Positions 10,686-19,436 of a stretch of DNA of 32,669 bases are shown here, in pieces. Under the pieces are notes generated by a model. The model saw only the letters and a program-made list of their open reading frames with translations. It did no database searches and had not been told where the DNA came from. Both the position numbers and the translations under genes were made by a program. Source of the stretch: an uncultured Lachnospiraceae bacterium (GTDB lineage: Bacteria; Bacillota; Clostridia; Lachnospirales; Lachnospiraceae). The stretch lies in contig CAMNDJ010000015.1 in assembly GCA_946535225.1 (NCBI GenBank), positions 1 to 32,669 of the forward strand, in the 5' to 3' direction. Each line of letters starts with the position of its first letter. Positions within the stretch are counted from its first letter, which is position 1.

Positions 10686-10729
10686 AATGCTGCTATCGGC
10701 TTATGCCTTTGGCAGCATTATTGTATAAT
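10686..10729 (+). promoter_or_regulatory. Hairpin and candidate internal promoter between uxuA and GH115
   Basis: AATGCTGC (10686-10693) pairs with GCAGCATT (10712-10719), with GGC/GCC in the loop. A perfect TATAAT (10724-10729) follows immediately; a weak -35-like TTATGC sits in the loop 17 nt upstream. The hairpin may attenuate readthrough while the -10 gives the glucuronidase its own start. AAGGAG at 10745-10750 serves the ATG at 10758. Confidence 0.45.
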
Positions 10730-10757
10730 AGAGCATATATGATCAAGGAGAGATATC

Positions 10758-13700
10758 ATGGAATTTACGCTCAGCACAGAGAATATTGAAAACCGGTACT
10801 TAAAGATCGTTATAGATCCGACAGGTCATGAAGGCATAAAGGATGTGGCCGGATGGCTTGCCCGTGACATAGGCAATGTATTCGGCAAAAAGCCGGATAT
10901 CATTTCTGCCGGATGCGAAGAGATCCTTAGTGACAGCGACGATATCGCGAAAGCACGAGTCGGTATGCTTAGTGGTACGATCCCGATAATATGCGCTTCT
11001 GCGGATAAGGGCCACCTTGCACAGGACTTACATGACAGAGGCGTCATATATCTTGATATGATCCTCGGTAAGAGAGAGTGTTATATCTTCAAAACGGTTG
11101 AGCTTAAGGGACTCTCTCATGAGGCAGGCAATGGCGATATGGTGACGGCTCTTGTGATCATCGGTTCAGACAAGCGCGGCACCATATACGGAATGCTGCA
11201 TCTGTCGGAGCTTTTAGGCGTCTCTCCTCTGACAGACTGGATGGATATAATGCCGCTTCATAAGGACAGTATTACGATCACGGAGGCTGATGATATGGTA
11301 TCCAAGGAGCCTTCGGTCGAATACAGAGGCTTCTTTATCAACGATGAATGGCCGGCCTTCGGCAACTGGTGCAACAAGCGCTTCGGAGGCTTCAACGCCA
11401 AATGCTATGCTCATGTGTTCGAACTGTTGCTGCGACTTAAGGGCAATTACATGTGGCCGGCGATGTGGTCTTCGATCTTCCCCGAGGACGGTCCGGGGCT
11501 TACGAGTGCAGAACTTGCGGACAGACTCGGAGTCATAATGGGCATGTCACATCATGAGCCCTGTCTGCGTCAGGGCGAAGAGTACAAGTACTTAAGAGGT
11601 CCTGAGTCGATCTACGGTGATGCCTGGGATTTTCGCAAGAATAAGGAGGGCATCACACGTTTCTGGGAGGACGGCCTTAAGAGAGGAGGGCATCTGGAGA
11701 ATGTCATAACTGTAGGTATGCGCGGTGAATTCGATTCGACTGTTCTGGGCAAAGAGGCGACACTCGGTGATAATATCGAACTTATCCGTGATGTACTCAA
11801 GACTCAGAATGAACTCATCCGCAGATATGTAGATCCCGATCTTACGAAGGTTCCGAGAATGATCGCTCTGTACAAGGAGGTAGAGGCTTTTTATTACGGT
11901 GACGAGACATACAAGGGCCTGCAGGGCGAGCCCGAACTCGACGGTGTGACTCTTATGCTTTGCGATGACAATTTCGGCAATCTCAGAACCGTTCCGCCTG
12001 TGGATGAACGCGACCATAACGGCGGCTGGGGCATGTATTATCACATGGATTACCACGGCTGGCCGATCTCGCATGAGTGGGTCAACTCCAACTACCTTCC
12101 CAAGATCTGGGAACAGATGACTGCGGCATACGAATTCGGTATCCGCAAGCTCTGGATCGTGAACGTCGGCGATATTTATACCAACGAATATCCGCTCTCA
12201 TTCTTCCTTGATCTTGCATACGACTATGAAAAATGGGGAGCGACTAACTTAAATGCTCCGGCAGAGTATACGAAGGCCTTTGTGCGAACACAGTTCCCGG
12301 GGCTCACCGATAAAAGCCGTGATACCATAGCCGGGCTGCTTATGGGTTATACCAGGATCGCATCCAACAGGCGTCCGGAAGCGATGAACGTGGATGTATA
12401 TGATCCGGTATGGTACGGGGAGACACAAGATCTTCTGGACAAGTGTGATGAATATATGGAAGAGACAGAGAGGCTGTATAAAGAACTGTCAGATATAACC
12501 TCGAATACATATGACACAGCTGTCATAACGACGCACGGGGTCGCAGCCAAGGATCAGCCGACGGGTGACGATGCCTTCTATGAACTTGTTTATTATCCTT
12601 TAATGGCCAATCTCAACATACAGAAGATGTGGTCATACACGGGACTAAATCATTGTCTTGCTGCTGTATCGGCTGCCGATGCGGCTGCAGACTATGCGGA
12701 TAAGGTTAATGAATGTTTAAGAGAAGATGAGAGGATAGTTGATGAACTTCATTCCTTCCATGACGGCATGTGGTACGGTATGGGTATGTCCAAGCACATA
12801 GGTTTTAAATACTGGTGTGAGGAAGAATGTGCATACCCTGTTCTTCATAATACGAGAAGGCCTGACAAGCCGAGGATCCTTACCTGCATAAAGGGAACAG
12901 ACAGACATACAGAAGGCAATTTCTGGACCAAGAGCAATCTTGTGCTCGATACGTTCTTAAGGCCCGATGCCTGTGACGGATATCTGAGACTGTATTCGAT
13001 CGGAGAAGGAACTGCAAAGTATGAGATAACGGGAGATACGGATGCATTTGATATATCTTCCCCAAAAGGTGAGCTTAAGTGCAAAGAGAGCATTGACATA
13101 AGGATAAGCCTTAAGGAAGGAGTGCGTAAGCTTACCGATGCATCGGACGGAGTATCTGAATATGTGCTCCATGTCAAATCCCCCGAAGGTATCGACACGG
13201 ATGCTATGATCCCGTTTGATACGGTCATCAGAGTGCCTGTTAACTGCAGGGACTACAGCAGTCTTAAGAGCGGCACATTTATCTGGTGCGGCTTAGACAA
13301 GGTCGGACAGAGCAGTCCGCACTACAGTGTTCTTACGGATGAGAAGTGTATGCCGATGGGATATATATCCATAGAGGCGGCACATTTTACGGATGATCAC
13401 GCTGTGGGAGAAGATAAGTTTACCGTGATCAAAGATTACGGACGTACGTTATCGGGGATCAAGGTATTCCCTGTCACTAACAGTTATGCACCGGGTGTTG
13501 ACGCGCCTTACGCAGATTATTCCGTTTACATGGAAGAAGCCGGTGTGTATGAGATCGATACGTATGTCACGCCTGCCAATCCGGTATATAAGGACAAGCT
13601 GTTAAGATACGGCATAGAGGTGATGCCGGATGATCCGTCGGTCAAAGGATCGGGCAGACAGTATATCAACACCGTATCGGAAGACTTTGTCGTAGGAGAC

Positions 13701-13913
13701 GACAATGATGAATGGAAGAGGGGAGTACTCGACAATATCCGCATCTGTCCGTCTGTCCATGAGTTTGCAGCAGGACTTAACACGGTTCGTATCTATGCAT
13801 GCGATCCGGGATTCGTGCTGCAGAAACTCGTGATATTTAAGAAAGATGAAAGACCGGCTAAGAGTTATCTCGGCCCGAATGAGACATACAGTGTGCCCGG
13901 TACGGAGGAGTAA
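10758..13913 (+). CDS. GH115 xylan alpha-1,2-glucuronidase, intracellular
   Basis: The 1051-aa protein matches glycoside hydrolase family 115, which removes 4-O-methyl-glucuronate or glucuronate from internal and terminal xylose residues of glucuronoxylan. Family blocks are EYRGFFINDEWPAFGNWCNKRFGG region (about residues 190-215), LLRLKGNYMWPAMWSS, the MGMSHHEPCLRQ block, GMRGEFDSTVLG, CDDNFGNLR and LWIVNVGDIYTNEYPLSFFLD (each read in part). The C-terminal ~250 residues look like the beta-sandwich module common in the family. There is no signal peptide or anchor, so it should act in the cytoplasm on imported oligosaccharides. It is translationally linked to the esterase gene, which starts one base after its stop codon. 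Confidence 0.92.
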   Translation: MEFTLSTENIENRYLKIVIDPTGHEGIKDVAGWLARDIGNVFGKKPDIISAGCEEILSDSDDIAKARVGMLSGTIPIICASADKGHLAQDLHDRGVIYLDMILGKRECYIFKTVELKGLSHEAGNGDMVTALVIIGSDKRGTIYGMLHLSELLGVSPLTDWMDIMPLHKDSITITEADDMVSKEPSVEYRGFFINDEWPAFGNWCNKRFGGFNAKCYAHVFELLLRLKGNYMWPAMWSSIFPEDGPGLTSAELADRLGVIMGMSHHEPCLRQGEEYKYLRGPESIYGDAWDFRKNKEGITRFWEDGLKRGGHLENVITVGMRGEFDSTVLGKEATLGDNIELIRDVLKTQNELIRRYVDPDLTKVPRMIALYKEVEAFYYGDETYKGLQGEPELDGVTLMLCDDNFGNLRTVPPVDERDHNGGWGMYYHMDYHGWPISHEWVNSNYLPKIWEQMTAAYEFGIRKLWIVNVGDIYTNEYPLSFFLDLAYDYEKWGATNLNAPAEYTKAFVRTQFPGLTDKSRDTIAGLLMGYTRIASNRRPEAMNVDVYDPVWYGETQDLLDKCDEYMEETERLYKELSDITSNTYDTAVITTHGVAAKDQPTGDDAFYELVYYPLMANLNIQKMWSYTGLNHCLAAVSAADAAADYADKVNECLREDERIVDELHSFHDGMWYGMGMSKHIGFKYWCEEECAYPVLHNTRRPDKPRILTCIKGTDRHTEGNFWTKSNLVLDTFLRPDACDGYLRLYSIGEGTAKYEITGDTDAFDISSPKGELKCKESIDIRISLKEGVRKLTDASDGVSEYVLHVKSPEGIDTDAMIPFDTVIRVPVNCRDYSSLKSGTFIWCGLDKVGQSSPHYSVLTDEKCMPMGYISIEAAHFTDDHAVGEDKFTVIKDYGRTLSGIKVFPVTNSYAPGVDAPYADYSVYMEEAGVYEIDTYVTPANPVYKDKLLRYGIEVMPDDPSVKGSGRQYINTVSEDFVVGDDNDEWKRGVLDNIRICPSVHEFAAGLNTVRIYACDPGFVLQKLVIFKKDERPAKSYLGPNETYSVPGTEE

Positions 13914-13914
13914 A

Positions 13915-15723
13915 ATGATCAGACTTGCAAGACTTTTAAGTGACGGAATGGTCATACATAAAGACAAAACCTTTAAGATATGGGGATGGGCTGACCCGGG
14001 CAGTGAGATAGAGGTAACTGTCTGTAAGGACGGCAAGCCGGTTTCGGACAGTGTAAGAGGTGTAGCAGAAGCTGACGGAACATTTAAGATCATGATCGAT
14101 CCTCCGAAGGCGGGTACGGGATATGAAGTTTTAGTGACTGAAACGGCAGCAGGCGATAAGAGCACACTCTGTGTTAAGGATGTGGCAGCCGGTCTTACAT
14201 ATATCATGTGCGGCCAGTCAAATGCAGGGTTTCCGATGTGCAGGGTTCGCGATACCTATCCCGAAGAGTGGGATGATCCGTATGATGATATGATCCGTAC
14301 TTTTAAAGTCACTGAACACTATGCCTTTGATCATAGGGAAGAGGATGTGCTCACCGGACAGTGGAACAGCATCAGGCCGGACACTATAGATAACTGGTGT
14401 GCTGTAGGATATTTTGCGGCCAAGAAGGTATCTAAGCAGACAGGTTGTCCCGTCGGTATCATTGATGCTACTCAGGGAGGTTCTCCCATTGAAGCATGGA
14501 TGGACAGGGAATGGCTTGAAGCTTATCCCGACAGACTGCTTACGGCGGATATGTACTGCAATAATGAACTCGTGGAAAGTATTGAAAAAGCCAATGCGAC
14601 TGAGGGAAGTGCATGGCGTGAGGCTCTGTACAAAAATGACACCGGTGTCATAGAACACTGGGAGAAGCCGGATACTCTGTCGGCTCAGAATATGAACGAG
14701 TGGAAGAGCGTTGACCTGCCGGCATTCTTCTGGAATACGCAGATAGGGCATACGATAGGGAGCATATGGCTTAAGAAAGCCTTCTATATAGGAGACAGGG
14801 CAGGATTTGAAAGCTGTCTTAAGGAGAGCGGATACAAAGAGACTGAAGTGGCATTCTGCGATGATAAGGATATCATCGGTAAGGATGTGCATCTGTGGCT
14901 CGGCACGATGACTGATGCCGATATCACCTATGTCAACGGCAGGGAAGTCGGGAGGATAGAATACAGTTATCCGCCGAGAAGATATATGGTCCCTGAAGGC
15001 TTATTGCATGAAGGCATCAATGAAGTGACGGTTCGTCTCGTATCGGAGCACGGTTATGGACGTATAACACCGCATAAGATGCTCGCGATTTTTGAAGGAG
15101 ATACAAAGCGATATATAGATGATAATGATGATGAGAGGATAGTATGGCGTGACGGTAAGGATCATACGGTCATCGATCTTAGCGGCAGATGGCATTTTAA
15201 GGTCGGTGCGACGGCAGACGAGATAGCGGGATATCATTTCTTCTGCTGGGATCCGACGGCACTCTATAACGGTGTCCTTCATCCGTGTCTTAGATATCCG
15301 GTCGGAGCTTTTATGTGGTATCAGGGAGAGAGCAATACCGATCTGAGTAAGGTACAATATTATGATCTGACTGTTAAACAGATCGAGGGACTGCGTAAAG
15401 AGACGGAAGATGATAAACTGCCATACATCTTAGCTAAGCTTCCGAGATATGATCTTAACAAATACGAAGGCGGAGGTGACCTCGGACTTAAGGAGGACGG
15501 GGAAGCCACAGAGAAGACCGGTGCCGAAGACGATGAATATGCACGTCTGAAGGAGGACGGCTGGAGATATATCCAGGAGACACAGGACAGGCTTGGGGCA
15601 TTGCCTTATGTATATGTAGTCGATTCTGCCGGACTCGGCGAGGGATTCGATCTTCATCCGCAGGATAAGAAACCCCTTGGTGAGAGATACGCAGAGATCA
15701 TTCTGCAGTTTACGGCGGATTGA
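13915..15723 (+). CDS. SGNH/SASA-family carbohydrate acetylesterase, probably acetyl-xylooligosaccharide esterase
   Basis: The 602-aa protein has the sialate O-acetylesterase (SASA) fold: N-terminal sandwich with GMVIHKDK...IWGWADPG, nucleophile block CGQSNAG (Ser102), IIDATQGGSPIEAW, an inserted jelly-roll-like domain (about residues 230-430), GAFMWYQGESNTD, and the C-terminal catalytic DLHPQD (Asp579, His581). Such proteins deacetylate sialate or, near xylanolytic genes, xylan; context favours acetylated glucuronoxylan fragments, which is inference. The open frame extends to 13846, but ATG at 13915 is the start because GGAGGAG (13904-13910) precedes it and it follows the GH115 stop by one base. 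It has no signal peptide, so both enzymes would work in the cytoplasm. Confidence 0.88.
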   Translation: MIRLARLLSDGMVIHKDKTFKIWGWADPGSEIEVTVCKDGKPVSDSVRGVAEADGTFKIMIDPPKAGTGYEVLVTETAAGDKSTLCVKDVAAGLTYIMCGQSNAGFPMCRVRDTYPEEWDDPYDDMIRTFKVTEHYAFDHREEDVLTGQWNSIRPDTIDNWCAVGYFAAKKVSKQTGCPVGIIDATQGGSPIEAWMDREWLEAYPDRLLTADMYCNNELVESIEKANATEGSAWREALYKNDTGVIEHWEKPDTLSAQNMNEWKSVDLPAFFWNTQIGHTIGSIWLKKAFYIGDRAGFESCLKESGYKETEVAFCDDKDIIGKDVHLWLGTMTDADITYVNGREVGRIEYSYPPRRYMVPEGLLHEGINEVTVRLVSEHGYGRITPHKMLAIFEGDTKRYIDDNDDERIVWRDGKDHTVIDLSGRWHFKVGATADEIAGYHFFCWDPTALYNGVLHPCLRYPVGAFMWYQGESNTDLSKVQYYDLTVKQIEGLRKETEDDKLPYILAKLPRYDLNKYEGGGDLGLKEDGEATEKTGAEDDEYARLKEDGWRYIQETQDRLGALPYVYVVDSAGLGEGFDLHPQDKKPLGERYAEIILQFTAD

Positions 15724-15756
15724 GCATCAAACAGTTTCCTTTATTTGTTTTCCGTG

Positions 15757-15762
15757 TATAAT
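15757..15762 (+). promoter_or_regulatory. Candidate -10 box for the hybrid histidine kinase
   Basis: A perfect TATAAT lies 49 nt before the preferred start at 15811. The sequence 17-18 nt upstream (GTTTCC) is a poor -35 match, so the promoter may be weak or activated. Confidence 0.4.
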
Positions 15763-15810
15763 TATAGTGCAATGATGTGATTGATCACCGGTCGGTACAG
15801 GGAGCGGAAG

Positions 15811-18171
15811 ATGAAGAACAGAATACGTGATGTGATCAAATATTCGCTGTTGGTATTTGGTATTTTAAGTATCATTTTCTTTATATATTGTTATTCCGAA
15901 TTCAATTCCGGAGAGATAAGGAGCGATGAGCCGGTTTTCATTGAAAAGTGGACAGTTACCGATACGTCCGGTAATTCTTTTGATGTCGGAAGAACTTATG
16001 TGGATGACAGGGCCTATGATGAGGACTTTGTCATCAGTACGACTCTGCCTGACAACCTCAGCGGTAATTCTTTCCTGTGTTTTCCAACAAGAAGCGACAC
16101 TATAGTCTATATTGACGGCGAAGTGCGGTCTGAATTCATACGCAAGCGTGACGTGGATATTCCCGGCGGTTCAGTTAAAGGATTCTACTTTATGGTCCCG
16201 TTAAAGGAATCTGATGAGGGAGCTGACTTACGTATATTCAGAGGGCGTACCGACAGACACCCGGAGATAGCGCCTCTTACCATGGTGACTACCAAGAACG
16301 GTGTATACTCATTTCTTTTCACGGAGTTCGGCGTCACATTCTTCTTTGCGACAATGCTGTTGCTGTTGTCATTGATAGTCATAGTTGTGAGTCTGGTCAT
16401 GCATATCATCTTCAGGCGCAATATAGATATGCTGTATGCTGCGCTGGGTATAATGATCACCTCGTTATGGATCATTACGAATTCTTATCTGTGTCCCTTT
16501 GTCATAAGAAGATATCATATCGACGGTACCATGAACTATCTAAGCTGTCTCGTGATACCGATGGGATTTCTGTTATACCTTGATTCCATACAGAGGGGGA
16601 GGTATACACGTTATCTGACAACTCTGATGATCATTGATATCGTCACGTCCGTAATGTGGACCTTTCTGCATTTTACCGGCATAGTTCCTTTTGATAAGGC
16701 ACTGCCCTATATAGACCTGATACTGGCTCTGATAATGGTCTGCGTATTTATCATTCTTTTTGTGGATCTTAAGAGGGGACATTTCAGGGAATACAGATAT
16801 ACTGCGATAGGCCTGCTCGCATTTATGTTTATGGGAGTGATCGAGGTCATCGTGCTGTTATTCATAGAGACTAAGCATGACGGTATACCGATGCTTCTCG
16901 GACTCGGTGCATTCCTTACCTGTGTCATCGTTCAGCAGATCAGTGATCTTCTCAAGATAAACAGAGAAAAACAGAGAGCGATGGAGTTGTCTGATGCCAA
17001 GACACAGTTCTTAGCCGGCATGTCTCATGAGATAAGGACTCCCATTAATTCCATCCTTGGGATGAACGAGATGATAATCCGGGAGAATAAGGATAACATC
17101 ATCGATGAGTATGCAAGGAGTGTGCGAAGTTCCGGTAAGATGTTACTGACCCTTGTCAATGATGTGCTTGATTTCTCCAAGATCGAAGCGGGAAGGATAG
17201 AGATCACGCAGGCTGATTACAAGCTGTCCAGGCTTCTTATGGAGATCAGGCCTATGGTCATGGAAAGAGCTAAGGATAAGGGCCTTAGCTTCAAAACAGA
17301 GATATCACAAGGGATTCCCGATGATCAGCGTTCGGATGAATTCAGGATCAAACAGGTACTTATCAATATCATCAATAACGCCATCAAATACACGGACAGC
17401 GGCAGTGTGACGCTCTCAATAAGCGGTGAATATACGGCGGATGACAGATATGATCTTCGATTCACCGTAAAGGATACGGGAAGAGGTATCAAAGAAGAGG
17501 ATGTTGCATATCTGTTTGATGCGTTCTCGAGAGCTGATATGAGTAACAACAGGAATATAGAGGGAACAGGACTCGGACTTGCCATAGTCAAGAACATTGT
17601 TGACGCCATGGGCGGTACGATAGATGTAAAGAGCAAGTACGGTGAGGGCTCTGAGTTTAAGGTTTGTATTCCTGTTCAGGTCATAAGCAGAACACCCATG
17701 AGTCAGAGTGCTGCAGAGAACGGCAAGGATGAGCAGGAAGAGGAGTATATCTGCGACTATACGGCGCCGGATGCCAAGATCCTTGCAGTGGATGATAATG
17801 AATCCAACCTTATGATAGTGAAGCTGTTCTTAAGACGGCCCGGTATTGAACCCGTGACATGTACGGGAGGAGAAGAAGCGATCAGATTATGTAAGGAGAC
17901 TGAATTTGATCTTATCCTGTTAGACCATATGATGCCCGAGCCTGACGGGATACAGACTTTGGAGCGGATCAGAAATGATGCCGATTCCAGGAATAAAGAG
18001 ACGCCCGCAGTCATCCTTACGGCAAATGCCATGGAGGGCAGCAGGCAGATATATCTGGATGAGGGTTTTGTGGATTATCTTACCAAACCCATAGATTCGG
18101 AACTGTTAGAGCAGACTGTCAAGAAGTATCTTCCGCCTGAGAAGATACTGCCTGTGCCTGTCACTCAATAA
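15811..18171 (+). CDS. Hybrid sensor histidine kinase with 7TM-type sensor and receiver domain
   Basis: The 786-aa membrane kinase has an N-terminal anchor (about residues 8-30), an extracytoplasmic beta-rich domain (to about 155), and roughly seven membrane helices (about 165-385) in the manner of 7TMR-DISM receptors. HisKA follows with the H-box SHEIRTP (His406), then HATPase_c with INNAIKYTD, DTGRGI and GTGLGLAIV, and a C-terminal receiver with VDDNESN, phospho-acceptor Asp705 in LLDHMMPEPDG, and LTKPID. ATG at 15811 is chosen over the in-frame TTG at 15781 because GGGAG lies 6 nt before it and the anchor follows directly. No output domain or separate response regulator is adjacent. The link to the xylan genes upstream is positional only. 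Confidence 0.88.
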   Translation: MKNRIRDVIKYSLLVFGILSIIFFIYCYSEFNSGEIRSDEPVFIEKWTVTDTSGNSFDVGRTYVDDRAYDEDFVISTTLPDNLSGNSFLCFPTRSDTIVYIDGEVRSEFIRKRDVDIPGGSVKGFYFMVPLKESDEGADLRIFRGRTDRHPEIAPLTMVTTKNGVYSFLFTEFGVTFFFATMLLLLSLIVIVVSLVMHIIFRRNIDMLYAALGIMITSLWIITNSYLCPFVIRRYHIDGTMNYLSCLVIPMGFLLYLDSIQRGRYTRYLTTLMIIDIVTSVMWTFLHFTGIVPFDKALPYIDLILALIMVCVFIILFVDLKRGHFREYRYTAIGLLAFMFMGVIEVIVLLFIETKHDGIPMLLGLGAFLTCVIVQQISDLLKINREKQRAMELSDAKTQFLAGMSHEIRTPINSILGMNEMIIRENKDNIIDEYARSVRSSGKMLLTLVNDVLDFSKIEAGRIEITQADYKLSRLLMEIRPMVMERAKDKGLSFKTEISQGIPDDQRSDEFRIKQVLINIINNAIKYTDSGSVTLSISGEYTADDRYDLRFTVKDTGRGIKEEDVAYLFDAFSRADMSNNRNIEGTGLGLAIVKNIVDAMGGTIDVKSKYGEGSEFKVCIPVQVISRTPMSQSAAENGKDEQEEEYICDYTAPDAKILAVDDNESNLMIVKLFLRRPGIEPVTCTGGEEAIRLCKETEFDLILLDHMMPEPDGIQTLERIRNDADSRNKETPAVILTANAMEGSRQIYLDEGFVDYLTKPIDSELLEQTVKKYLPPEKILPVPVTQ

Positions 18172-18361
18172 CATCAAAGGAACATCCCTTCGCCCAGGGG
18201 CTGCCTACATCGCAGCGTCCGTGATGATATACCTCACGGACCTGGCCCGGTGCAACAGAATCGGATGTTGTCACCTTGAATCTTGAGACGTCTCTGTCTA
18301 TGAAGCTGTCTAACATGTTAACTATATCGTCGATCTCCTGTGCGGTCACTTCTTTTTCCAT
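18161..18361 (-). CDS. Small conserved protein with HHGRCDVGSPWA motif (66 aa, function unknown)
   Basis: The preferred start is ATG at 18361, because AAGGAGG lies 7 nt upstream and a promoter is found behind it; the longer frame to 18469 has no such support. The N-terminal half is acidic and helical (EIDDIVNMLDSFIDRDVSRFKV). The C-terminal half carries HHGRCDVGSPWAKG, where two His and one Cys could bind metal or form an active site. I have a memory of similar short proteins in Lachnospiraceae but know no function. It overlaps the 3' end of the histidine kinase by 11 bp tail-to-tail and is divergent from nnrD. Confidence 0.75.
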   Translation of the reverse strand: MEKEVTAQEIDDIVNMLDSFIDRDVSRFKVTTSDSVAPGQVREVYHHGRCDVGSPWAKGCSFDVIE

Positions 18362-18383
18362 GCCTGTCCTCCTTATCTCCTTT

Positions 18384-18413
18384 ATTCTAACATCTTGCCT
18401 ATGTCCGGTACAA
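18384..18413 (-). promoter_or_regulatory. Promoter of the 66-aa protein gene
   Basis: On the minus strand TTGTAC (18413-18408), 18 nt, TAGAAT (18389-18384), followed by AAGGAGG and the ATG at 18361. It interlocks with the plus-strand nnrD promoter. Confidence 0.55.
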
Positions 18414-18424
18414 GGCTGTATAAT
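18395..18424 (+). promoter_or_regulatory. nnrD promoter
   Basis: TTGCCT (18395-18400), 18 nt, TATAAT (18419-18424), about 58 nt before the ATG at 18483. It overlaps the divergent promoter of the small protein gene, so the two should compete for polymerase. Confidence 0.6.
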
Positions 18425-18482
18425 GTGAACGACCGCATCGGCAGATACGGTCTTACAGGAAGTATTCATTGCAGAGGACGAT

Positions 18483-19427
18483 ATGCTACATCATATTGAA
18501 GGATCTGATATCAGGAATATCATCCCTCCGAGGGAGAAGGACTCCCACAAAGGGACCTACGGATATATAGCTCTTATCGGAGGCTCGATCAGATACAGCG
18601 GAGCGATAAGGCTGGCATATATGGCCAATGCCGCGATGCGAAGCGGGGCAGGTGTTGTCAGGGTAGGGATACCGAAATCGCTTGTTCACGATCTGATACC
18701 TCAGATCCTTGAGAGCACCGTATTTCCCATGTCGGATCATGATGGTGAGTTTACATACAACGAGGATGAACTTAGGGAACTGATACGGAATGTCAGGGTG
18801 GTCGCTTTCGGGATGGGAATAGGTGTAAGTGACGATACCGTTAAGATGCTCACTTTTTTGCTGAAGGAATACAGAGGCAGACTCATCATAGATGCCGACG
18901 GGCTTACGATCTTATCAGGGCTTGACAGGCAGATCATAGCCGGGGCAGGATGCGATATCGTGCTGACGCCGCATTACGGGGAGTTCTCGCGTTTAAGCGG
19001 CAGAAGCATCGATGAGATAAGCAGGGCCCCTGTAGAAGAAGCAAGTACATATATTGAAAAACTGACGCGACTGAGGTTTTCGCATAGGGAAGATCATGAG
19101 GCGTCGGGGCGAACACTGTCTGATGAGAGTCCTAAGACCGTACTTTTATTAAAAGGATCTTCCACGGTGATAGCCGACGGAAAGGATATATATATTTCTG
19201 ATTCGGGCTGTCCCGGTATGGCCACAGCCGGAAGCGGTGACGTTCTGTCAGGCATATTGGCTGCGATATGCGCCTATGTGCCTAAACTTACGCTTGCCGT
19301 TGCCGGGGCTGCTTACATCAACGGATGCGCGGGAGAACTGGCACAGGAGGAAAAGGGTGCGGTAAGTATGACCGCCGGTGACACGGTATCCCATATTGCG
19401 GATGTTATCAGATCATTGACGGAATAA
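18483..19427 (+). CDS. nnrD: ADP-dependent (S)-NAD(P)H-hydrate dehydratase
   Basis: NnrD repairs damaged NADH/NADPH by dehydrating the S-hydrate form with ADP or ATP. The 314-aa protein is the stand-alone dehydratase domain (YjeF C-terminal, ribokinase-like fold), without the fused epimerase seen in E. coli. Blocks are HKGTYGYIALIGGS, AAMRSGAGVVRVG, IDADGLTIL, LTPHYGEFSRL, VLLLKGSSTVI and the phosphate/catalytic GMATAGSGDVLSGI. A charged segment at about residues 195-220 (SHREDHEASGRTL) looks like a lineage-specific insertion before the LLLKG strand. It is the first gene of a likely three-gene run with mtnA and the SH3b protein. Confidence 0.93.
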   Translation: MLHHIEGSDIRNIIPPREKDSHKGTYGYIALIGGSIRYSGAIRLAYMANAAMRSGAGVVRVGIPKSLVHDLIPQILESTVFPMSDHDGEFTYNEDELRELIRNVRVVAFGMGIGVSDDTVKMLTFLLKEYRGRLIIDADGLTILSGLDRQIIAGAGCDIVLTPHYGEFSRLSGRSIDEISRAPVEEASTYIEKLTRLRFSHREDHEASGRTLSDESPKTVLLLKGSSTVIADGKDIYISDSGCPGMATAGSGDVLSGILAAICAYVPKLTLAVAGAAYINGCAGELAQEEKGAVSMTAGDTVSHIADVIRSLTE

Positions 19428-19436
19428 GGAGAATAT

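Noticed and set aside
14218..14892. Minus-strand open frame of 224 codons inside the esterase gene
   Set aside because: Antisense to a well-supported SGNH esterase; the translation has no recognisable family pattern.
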